The notes beneath the pieces were generated by a model. It searched no databases. It was not told the DNA's origin and saw only the letters and a program-made list of their open reading frames with translations. Below, piece by piece: positions 1-6,103 of a DNA stretch of 14,094 bases. The translations under genes and the position numbers were made by a program. This DNA is from CAIZGX01 sp044371535 (GTDB taxonomy: Bacteria > Bacteroidota > Bacteroidia > Flavobacteriales_D > Sanyastnellaceae), in the NCBI GenBank assembly GCA_044371535.1, contig JBILTL010000047.1, positions 1 to 14,094 on the forward strand. The letters run 5' to 3'. Within the stretch, counting starts at the first letter, position 1. Each line of letters opens with the position of its first letter.

Positions 1-121
1 TTTCAGGCTTTAAAACGCCGACTAATTGTACTTCCCAATTTTTATGTTGAAGGGAATCGCAAATCTTACTTACTCGTTGATCGTACGCAAGATCATTCGA
101 GACGAGGACTGCAACTCGCAT
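1..121 (-). CDS. Glycosyltransferase (GT4-like), N-terminal 40 codons only
   Basis: This is the first 40 codons of a gene that runs off the left edge of the window. It starts at ATG 121-119 on the minus strand, 4 nt after the exonuclease stop codon. The visible protein begins MRVAVLVSNDLAYDQRV, followed by SKICDSL and a strand-like WEVQLVGVL. This beta-strand, SNDL, DQRV, helix pattern is the usual N-terminus of Bacteroidota GT-B fold (family 4-type) glycosyltransferases, which move sugars from nucleotide-sugar donors to cell-surface glycans or lipids. The catalytic and donor-binding C-terminal domain is not in the window, so donor and acceptor cannot be named. The spacing suggests co-transcription with the exonuclease gene. 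An O-antigen ligase-like gene lies further upstream in the same run, which fits a surface-polysaccharide role but does not prove it. Confidence 0.72.
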   Translation of the reverse strand, partial: MRVAVLVSNDLAYDQRVSKICDSLQHKNWEVQLVGVLKPE

Positions 122-125
122 AGCT

Positions 126-917
126 TTATGCCATCATGTTGTTTCGAAACTTACGAAGAACTTCCTTCGTGTACAAAGGAAAATCGGCATTCATCATCCA
201 TCCGAAATAACCCGGCTCGCGCGTTAAGACATCGGCCACCTTCACTCCTTTGTGCTTTCCGAATCCGAATACCATATCGCCTTCTTCGTTGTACTGAAGA
301 TTACCAATGAGGTCAGCTCTTTTACCGTAGCTGCTCATGGTTTCTATTTCTTCAATTGAAGTTGGAAGGGCACGCTCTTCGTCTTTGTACTTTTCAAACA
401 TACCTTTAAAAACATCGTAGGTTGCTTGGGTATCGACAAGCGCAGCGTGCGCATTCTCTAGGGTTCCGCCTGTATAATATTTGTATGCAGCTGATAAATT
501 TCTTGGCTCAAGTTTATGGAATAGCACTTGCACATCAACTGTGTTTCTTCCATCTAACGTAAATGGAATTCCGACACGTAAAAACTCTTCAGCCAATAAA
601 GGAATATCAAACTTGTTGCTGTTGAATCCCGCCAAGTCGCATCCTTCTATGAAGTCATTCAACATGGGTGCGCAATCTGAAAACAACGGTGCGTTCTTCA
701 CATCGGCGTCGTATATTCCGTGAACCATAGAAGATTCAATGGGAATTGGCATTCCAGGATTAATTAAAAACTTCGTGTCTTTAAACTCGGGTAGCGTTTC
801 AGTTGCTCCATCTGGCATAACTTTTACAAAAGCTATTTCTACGATACGATCTTTCGCAACGTCGGTCCCGGTGGTTTCCAGGTCAAGAAAAACCAACGGT
901 CTCTTTAAATGAAGCAT
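126..917 (-). CDS. 3'-5' exonuclease, DEDDh family, with ExoX-like C-terminal domain
   Basis: This 263-aa protein is a DnaQ-superfamily exonuclease that would remove 3' nucleotides from DNA (or RNA) using two metal ions. The Exo I motif is VFLDLETTG, with D12 and E14. Exo II is in GFNSNKFDIPLL, with D104. Exo III is HAALVDTQATYD, with H157 and D162, which places it in the DEDDh subgroup. Residues about 217-258 (FGFGKHKGVKVADV, then EPGYFGWMM) match the small C-terminal domain found in ExoX-like proteins, which is thought to help bind nucleic acid. No polymerase or clamp-binding part is visible, so this is a stand-alone repair or degradation nuclease and not a clear replicative epsilon subunit. 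The ATG at 917 is the only good start. It lies 9 nt after the upstream PD40/OmpA-like gene, and its stop is 4 nt before the glycosyltransferase start. The family call is firm; the cellular substrate is unknown. Confidence 0.92.
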   Translation of the reverse strand: MLHLKRPLVFLDLETTGTDVAKDRIVEIAFVKVMPDGATETLPEFKDTKFLINPGMPIPIESSMVHGIYDADVKNAPLFSDCAPMLNDFIEGCDLAGFNSNKFDIPLLAEEFLRVGIPFTLDGRNTVDVQVLFHKLEPRNLSAAYKYYTGGTLENAHAALVDTQATYDVFKGMFEKYKDEERALPTSIEEIETMSSYGKRADLIGNLQYNEEGDMVFGFGKHKGVKVADVLTREPGYFGWMMNADFPLYTKEVLRKFRNNMMA

Positions 918-926
918 GCAGTATTC

Positions 927-2960
927 TTATTGAACTTTTACTTTGATGTATTGATATTTCTCGTATTCCGTGCGATTGATCATCGTATCATTCTCAAACT
1001 TTTTACCTTGAACAAGATTAATCGACTTTAAAAAAGCAAAGTCTTCATTCTCCAAATAACCTCGTTTAATCAATTCCTTAGTTATCACATTCACCGCATT
1101 TTCAGATCTCCTTGCAGCAATTTCATCATTTGTTAGCCTTAAACTAGGGACATTTGAGGCGCTCGCTTCTATCAAAATACTCACCTTCCCTTTTTTGGCA
1201 ATCAACTTCTCTACTGAATCAACAAACTCGGTAAAATCTTTTTCCCCTATGTTAAATTCCGCAGAACCGAAAACAAAATAATGAGAGTATTCAGCAAAGC
1301 CTTTCAGTTCATCATAATTCGTTTGAATTGGCTTCGCGGGATCAAAAGATATTTGCCTAATATCGGAACTTCGAGAAGGAACAACTATTTCTCTATAAAT
1401 CTCAGAAAAGTTATCTTCAATACTACTAAGCTTCAAACTTTCAGAGAATAAAACGGCAGTGTCTAAAAAACACTCAATCAAATAGTTTGCAGAATTATAA
1501 ACTTCAATAGGGACACGAAAAGCTGGTTCTGAAGCATTCACCAAAAATGTTTGTAAAGATCCACTAATAGTATTTTTAACCTGAAGCCTCAGATTATCTT
1601 TTGTCGTTATTTTATCAGCAGTCAAAAAAATTGCGTTCAGAAAATATATTTTAGCCTCTGCTGTATCATTCAAATTCAGCGAATAAATGTCAAAATCACC
1701 ATATTTACTTGGTCTATTTGACGAAAAAAAAGCTATCTTCTCGTCAGGGTTCACAAAATAAAATATCTCATCAAATATCGAATTCACCGAGGGGCCCATA
1801 TTTCTTGGTTCCGTCCAATTTCCTGAATTATCTTTTTCGGTGTAAAAAACATCAAATCCACCAATACTATTATGACCTGTAGATGAGAAAAATAATTTTT
1901 TACCATCTGGTGAAATAAATGGACTATCTTCCTCTCCGTTGGTGTTTATAATTAAACCCAAATTAGTTGGTGCATCCCATTTTCCATTTGACATTTTTCG
2001 ACAAATAAACAAATCTCTATTTTTTCCAATTCGGTCAGAAACAAAATAAAACTCATTACCATCAGGTGATAACACGCCGTGAGTTTCCCAATATTGTGAA
2101 TTTATCTGAGTATTAAAACCTATCAAATTTGGTTCTCCATGCAAAAAGTTTTCTATGGAATACAATTGACCATTGCCCATGCTATCTCTGTAAATTATGA
2201 ATTGATTTTTATCAAGATATGTAACCGCATCGTTATTTTGAGAACTTAAATTTGAAAGTTCTGAGTTAGTATATCCATTTTCAGTAAGTAACGAAACATA
2301 GATATCATTATCAAAATTTCGCTCTTTCTCACAATAATTTAAAACATTACTAGAATCAGATCTCAGCCTTCGGCTTGAGAAATACATCGTGCCTTTTTCA
2401 TCAATAATTGGGCAATAATCGGCGTAAATCGAATTTATTGCTAAGCATGTTGGTGAGTTTTTTTCTTGTTTCTCAAAATCACCAGCTCGTTTATTTTGCA
2501 AAATCATTTTTTTCGCCTCTTCTTTCATACAATGATTCTTAGATGCTTTCTCCATGAAATAACTCAAGCTAATAGTTGAATTCTCAAAATCCATCAAGTT
2601 CCTTTGGGCTAAACCGAGATAATAAATTGCTTCAATTGGCACACCTGTCTCCAACCAGTCGTTTTGCGAGTAATTCTTTGTGATTTTCTTCTGTGTTGCT
2701 ATTTGAAGATGATTTTCAGCATGAACGAAATCCTTACTATTAAAACAATTCAAACCGATTCTGAAATGAAGATTTCGGTTATTCGGATAATCCTTAACCA
2801 ATTCTCGCCACAGCACATTGGCTTCACTCCATTTGTAGTTTTCTTCCAAAAGAATCACCCTTTCAAATTTTTTAATATCTGAATTTGACTTGATTTGACC
2901 TGTTGCAGAATTGAAAATCATAAACAGATTAACAAAAATGAGCACAAAGAGATTTTTCAT
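927..2960 (-). CDS. Exported PD40 beta-propeller protein with divergent OmpA-like C-terminus
   Basis: The 677-aa product starts with a signal peptide (residues about 1-21, KNLF then a hydrophobic stretch ending NSATG, with Q22 as the likely mature N-terminus). No lipobox cysteine is present, so it is probably periplasmic or outer-membrane associated. Residues about 30-160 are helical and resemble TPR repeats. PD40/WD40-like propeller blades follow near 183-197, 297-310 (LSPDGNEFYFVSDR), 347-361 (ISPDGKKLFFSS) and 399-414. Residues about 558-677 resemble an OmpA-like domain: a strand YFVFGSAEFN, then ILIEASASN, then NDEIAARRSENAVNVI. The aspartate that normally contacts peptidoglycan is not evident. 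Bacteroidota encode many TPR-PD40-OmpA proteins, some linked to gliding or type IX secretion, but this one lacks markers for a specific role. The gene is visibly more AT-rich than its neighbours. It sits 11 nt after the E2 gene and 9 nt before the exonuclease. Confidence 0.85.
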   Translation of the reverse strand: MKNLFVLIFVNLFMIFNSATGQIKSNSDIKKFERVILLEENYKWSEANVLWRELVKDYPNNRNLHFRIGLNCFNSKDFVHAENHLQIATQKKITKNYSQNDWLETGVPIEAIYYLGLAQRNLMDFENSTISLSYFMEKASKNHCMKEEAKKMILQNKRAGDFEKQEKNSPTCLAINSIYADYCPIIDEKGTMYFSSRRLRSDSSNVLNYCEKERNFDNDIYVSLLTENGYTNSELSNLSSQNNDAVTYLDKNQFIIYRDSMGNGQLYSIENFLHGEPNLIGFNTQINSQYWETHGVLSPDGNEFYFVSDRIGKNRDLFICRKMSNGKWDAPTNLGLIINTNGEEDSPFISPDGKKLFFSSTGHNSIGGFDVFYTEKDNSGNWTEPRNMGPSVNSIFDEIFYFVNPDEKIAFFSSNRPSKYGDFDIYSLNLNDTAEAKIYFLNAIFLTADKITTKDNLRLQVKNTISGSLQTFLVNASEPAFRVPIEVYNSANYLIECFLDTAVLFSESLKLSSIEDNFSEIYREIVVPSRSSDIRQISFDPAKPIQTNYDELKGFAEYSHYFVFGSAEFNIGEKDFTEFVDSVEKLIAKKGKVSILIEASASNVPSLRLTNDEIAARRSENAVNVITKELIKRGYLENEDFAFLKSINLVQGKKFENDTMINRTEYEKYQYIKVKVQ

Positions 2961-2971
2961 AGTTTTAAGTA

Positions 2972-4294
2972 TTATATTTCACGATTAACATCCCACTCTT
3001 CCAAATAGTCAGCAACGCGACGAACAAATCGTCCGCCTAAAGCACCGTCAACTATTCTGTGATCGTAAGAATGAGATAAGAACATCATGTGACGAATAGC
3101 AATAGCATCTCCTTGCGGAGTTTCAATAACCGCAGGTTTCTTGCGAATTGCGCCAACAGCTAAAATAGCAACTTGAGGTTGGTTAATGATTGGTGTGCCC
3201 ATTACGTTTCCGAATGAACCAACGTTTGTCAACGTGTAGGTTCCTCCTTGAATTTCATCGGGTGTCAATTTGTTTGCTCTTGCGCGATCTGCCAAATCAT
3301 TTACCTTCTTGGCAATACCCATAAGATTCAATTGATCTGCATTTTTGATAACAGGAACAATCAAGTTTCCAGTTGGCAAAGCAGCAGCCATTCCAATGTT
3401 AATGTCGCCACGCATGATGATGTTATTTCCATCAACACTTGCATTCACTCCAGGGAAATCACGAATCGCTTTCGCAACGGCTTCAATGAAAATTGGAGTA
3501 AAGGTTAATTTCGTTTTTGCGTTCGCTTCGAATTGCTTCTTCACTTTGTTTCTCCACATCACAACATTCGTTAGATCGGCTTCGACATAAGACGTAACGT
3601 GCGGAGACACTTGTGTACTCATAACCATGTGATCGGCAATGATTCTGCGCATGCGATCCATTTCCACAATCTCGTCATTTGGGCCAACAGTAATGGTTGG
3701 GCCTTTCACGCGAGGTGCTTCAACTGCGGGAGCTGATGGTGCAACAGGAGCAGGAGCTGATGGTGCTACAGGAGCAGAAACCGCTTTATTTCCTCTATTG
3801 GAAATATATCCCATCAAATCTTCCTTCGTCACGCGACCATTTTGTCCAGTACCAGAGATACTGTCTAATTCGGCTTGAGAAATATTTTCTTGCTTGGCAA
3901 TGTTCTTCACCAAAGGACTGTAGAATCTATCTGAAGATGATACAACAGCAGTTCCTGAAGAAACGGCCACTGGAACTACTGGCGTAGCAGCCACTTCTGC
4001 TGTTGCAGGCGCTGCAGCAGCAACAGGCGCAGGTGCAGGTGCACTGGCACCATCTCCTGTTTCAATAACGGCTATCACGTGTCCAACTTGAACAGTATCA
4101 CCAACATTCACACGACATGAAACCAAAATTCCATCTTCTGGAGAAGGAACTTCACTATTTACTTTATCCGTAGCAATTTCTACCAACGGCTCATCTGCAG
4201 TAACACGGTCACCTTCTTTCTTTAACCAACTCAAAATAGACGCCTCTGCGACACTCTCACCCATTTTGGGTAACCTCAATTCAATTGTTGCCAT
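2972..4294 (-). CDS. 2-oxoacid dehydrogenase E2 (dihydrolipoyl acyltransferase), probably branched-chain
   Basis: The 440-aa protein is the E2 core of a cytoplasmic 2-oxoacid dehydrogenase complex, which transfers an acyl group from lipoyl-lysine to CoA. One lipoyl domain spans residues about 3-78, with the lipoylated lysine K44 in EIATDKVNSE. An Ala/Pro-rich linker (82-118) leads to the peripheral subunit-binding domain (about 123-165, FYSPLVKNIAKQE, GRVTKEDL), which holds E1 or E3. A second Ala/Pro linker (170-195) precedes the catalytic domain (about 205-438), whose active-site motif is SYDHRIVDG with H412 and D416. The single lipoyl domain and the GNVMGTPIINQPQVAIL stretch resemble the Bacteroidota E2 proteins usually assigned to branched-chain oxoacid dehydrogenase. 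Pyruvate or 2-oxoglutarate specificity cannot be excluded from sequence alone. No E1 or E3 gene lies in the window. The start is ATG 4294, giving the standard MATIELRLPKMGE beginning. Confidence 0.93.
   Translation of the reverse strand: MATIELRLPKMGESVAEASILSWLKKEGDRVTADEPLVEIATDKVNSEVPSPEDGILVSCRVNVGDTVQVGHVIAVIETGDGASAPAPAPVAAAAPATAEVAATPVVPVAVSSGTAVVSSSDRFYSPLVKNIAKQENISQAELDSISGTGQNGRVTKEDLMGYISNRGNKAVSAPVAPSAPAPVAPSAPAVEAPRVKGPTITVGPNDEIVEMDRMRRIIADHMVMSTQVSPHVTSYVEADLTNVVMWRNKVKKQFEANAKTKLTFTPIFIEAVAKAIRDFPGVNASVDGNNIIMRGDINIGMAAALPTGNLIVPVIKNADQLNLMGIAKKVNDLADRARANKLTPDEIQGGTYTLTNVGSFGNVMGTPIINQPQVAILAVGAIRKKPAVIETPQGDAIAIRHMMFLSHSYDHRIVDGALGGRFVRRVADYLEEWDVNREI
3729..3776. repeat. 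Two tandem 24-bp units in the E2 second linker
   Basis: Positions 3729-3752 and 3753-3776 are direct tandem copies of a 24-bp unit that differ at one base (gcaaca versus gctaca). On the minus strand each unit encodes eight residues of the flexible Ala/Pro linker between the subunit-binding and catalytic domains (APVAPSAP repeated). Because the unit is a multiple of three, copy-number change would lengthen or shorten the linker without a frameshift. Such linkers tolerate length variation, so this is probably slippage-derived and neutral. Confidence 0.85.
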
Positions 4295-4353
4295 TTTAAT
4301 AAATTTCGCAACGAATTTAAGAAAAATAAAGGACTTGTCCTAATACTCTGATT

Positions 4354-5589
4354 TTAAGACTTTGGAATAGCAGAATTGGACTTTCTATGAATCAAGAAAA
4401 ACATCCAAAAACCAATAAATACAAGGCCTTGCTGAAGCTCAAGCATGCTCTCAAAGATGAAATGAAAAGAGACTCCCAAGACGAAAACCAAAAAAAACAG
4501 GTCGTTCATCTGCCATGCTCGTCTCAAACCTAGAAACAACATGGACAATAACGTTAACAGTCCCAACCATCCCCATTCGACCAAAATTTGTAGATATGCG
4601 TTGTGAGCTGGATGAGAATGCTCCGCTGCGAAGAGCGCTCCCTTTTGCGTATAGCGATCTTTGAAATGTGATTTCCAATTTCCTGTTCCAACACCTAATG
4701 GGTAATCACGACCAATTTCCCAAGCGGTCTGCCAACTCACGATTCGTTCGCTGGTGCTCGCCACCTTTTCTTCTTTCTTCGTTTCAGTAATTGACTTTGA
4801 ATTTTCAACTGCCTCTTTCGCTCTTCCCGAAATAGGGGAAAAACCGAAAAACAACAGAAGGAATGAAACAATCGAAAGTGAAATTACACCGAGTGCTTTC
4901 CTTCTGTCTTTCCCACTTCGAAAAACATAAAAAGCAAAAATTCCGTAAAATAAAAACAAGGCTAAAAAGCCCGCGCGAGAAGCCATGAATGAGGTTTCCA
5001 GGGAAAAGAAAACAACACCCAACATTAACCAATTCGATTTTTTTCTATTCGCAGAATCGAGAAACTCTCCGGCTAAAAACACCATTGACAACAAATAGAA
5101 AAATCCTAAATACGTCGGATGAAACGTCCACGAAAGTCTTCCATAAACAAACTCTTCCCAAAGGCCCGTCTCGAAAAATCCAAAGACCGCATGCACATGA
5201 CAGATCAGCGCGAAGAAAACACATCCACTTACCAACGCCCATTGAAATCGCTTCAAGGAATGAAGAATAGAATTTGATGTAAATAAAAACAAAAGTGGAA
5301 ATGCGAGGTATGAAATCTTCGTTTCAATTTCAGAAAGAGCGGCCTTGTGATTCCATTCGTTCCAAATTCCAGAAAGCAAAAACACAGTAAAAACGCCATA
5401 AATCACAAAGGCCAAACCGTTGAAGCTAGACCATTCGATTTTCCTTCCACCAGAAAAAACTTGAACAAGCATGGTTAAAAAAGCCAAAGCAAAAAAAACA
5501 GTAACACCCTTCGAATAGACACTCATACAAAACACACCCATGGCCATGAACCACTCGTGAATATTGTATTTCGTGATTGAGATATTCAT
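4354..5589 (-). CDS. O-antigen ligase/polymerase-like (Wzy/WaaL superfamily) membrane protein
   Basis: This 411-aa polytopic inner-membrane protein has around ten hydrophobic segments (for example near 14-46, 57-75, 93-105, 116-138, 158-174, 186-224, 232-252, 335-355 and 363-400). Between the later segments lies a polar, presumably periplasmic loop (about 253-330). It contains TSERIVSWQTAWEIGRDYPLGVG and ends in HSHPAHNAYLQILVEWGW. The HxxHN-type motif followed by a hydrophobic segment is characteristic of the O-antigen ligase/polymerase domain, which transfers or polymerises undecaprenyl-linked glycans at the periplasmic face. Ligase cannot be told from polymerase by sequence in this group, and the acceptor is unknown. 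Its ATG overlaps the stop of the upstream GNAT gene by 4 nt (ATGA), so translational coupling is likely. A 59-nt gap separates it from the E2 gene downstream. Confidence 0.82.
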   Translation of the reverse strand: MNISITKYNIHEWFMAMGVFCMSVYSKGVTVFFALAFLTMLVQVFSGGRKIEWSSFNGLAFVIYGVFTVFLLSGIWNEWNHKAALSEIETKISYLAFPLLFLFTSNSILHSLKRFQWALVSGCVFFALICHVHAVFGFFETGLWEEFVYGRLSWTFHPTYLGFFYLLSMVFLAGEFLDSANRKKSNWLMLGVVFFSLETSFMASRAGFLALFLFYGIFAFYVFRSGKDRRKALGVISLSIVSFLLLFFGFSPISGRAKEAVENSKSITETKKEEKVASTSERIVSWQTAWEIGRDYPLGVGTGNWKSHFKDRYTQKGALFAAEHSHPAHNAYLQILVEWGWLGLLTLLSMLFLGLRRAWQMNDLFFLVFVLGVSFHFIFESMLELQQGLVFIGFWMFFLIHRKSNSAIPKS

Positions 5590-6032
5590 GCTTTACGTTT
5601 CATTTTCAAATGCGGAATGTCGTCTTCCAGATACATTTCGCCTTCTTCAAGAAATCCTAATTCGTTGTAGAACTTCAACAAATACTGTTGTGCTGAAATG
5701 GTGATGGTCTGCTTTCCCCAAATGCGTTCACACTGATTCAAACATTCTTCCATTAGCGATTTACCAAGGCCTGTGCGGCGCGATTTAAGTGACGTGCAGA
5801 CACGACCAATGCTAATTTCCTTGTATGAAATTCCAGCAGGCAAAAGTCTTGCGGTTGCGTGAACAGTTTCGTTTTCATCTTCCGCCCACACCCAAAAAGA
5901 GTGCTCATCTTTTCCATCTAAATCTTGATACGCACACGCTTGCTCAACCACAAAAACATCTGCGCGCAATGCTAGAATGCGATACATTTTCACGGAAGGA
6001 ATTTCAGAAAAGGGAGCATTATAAAATTTCAC
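5586..6032 (-). CDS. GNAT N-acetyltransferase, ElaA-like
   Basis: The product is a small cytoplasmic acetyltransferase that would move an acetyl group from acetyl-CoA to an amine. It matches the ElaA pattern: LRADVFVVEQACAYQDLDGKD near residues 22-42, IGRVCTS near 75-81, the acetyl-CoA pyrophosphate-binding loop RRTGLGKSL at 85-93, and the ending FYNELGF...YLEDDIPHLKMKR. ElaA substrates are not established. I chose the GTG at 6032 (148 aa) because its first residues, VKFYNAPF, align in length with the ElaA start. A TTG at 6050 would add only MCYFRR and fits the family less well, and no ATG exists before the conserved core. The stop overlaps the start of the O-antigen ligase-like gene by 4 nt. 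The gene diverges from uup across a 71-nt gap. Confidence 0.85.
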   Translation of the reverse strand: MKFYNAPFSEIPSVKMYRILALRADVFVVEQACAYQDLDGKDEHSFWVWAEDENETVHATARLLPAGISYKEISIGRVCTSLKSRRTGLGKSLMEECLNQCERIWGKQTITISAQQYLLKFYNELGFLEEGEMYLEDDIPHLKMKRKA

Positions 6033-6050
6033 TCTTCGAAAATAACACAA

Positions 6051-6079
6051 TTGCGCGGGATTGTCTTGTGCTATAATTG
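6051..6079 (+). promoter_or_regulatory. Candidate Bacteroidota-type promoter for uup
   Basis: A TTG at 6051-6053 is followed after 18 nt by TATAATTG at 6072-6079. Bacteroidota housekeeping promoters have a TTG-like -33 element and a TAnnTTTG -7 element 17-23 nt apart, so this differs at one base of the -7 box. Transcription would start around 6085, about 20 nt before the ATG of uup at 6104. This is a pattern match by eye only. Confidence 0.42.
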
Positions 6080-6103
6080 AACAAATTCAACGAACTTCGC
6101 GGC

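Noticed and set aside
3639..3987. Open frames on the plus strand opposite the E2 linker
   Set aside because: They are antisense to Ala/Pro-rich repetitive codons, which leave the opposite strand free of stops. The translations look like no protein family and the E2 frame is certain.
4330..4341. Short inverted repeat aggac-tt-gtcct upstream of the E2 gene
   Set aside because: The 5-bp arms with a 2-nt gap are too short for a terminator hairpin, and no known operator matches. Chance is a fair explanation.
6077..6103. TTG at 6077 as the start of uup
   Set aside because: It adds nine residues not seen in the family and overlaps the likely -7 box; ATG 6104 gives the usual N-terminus.
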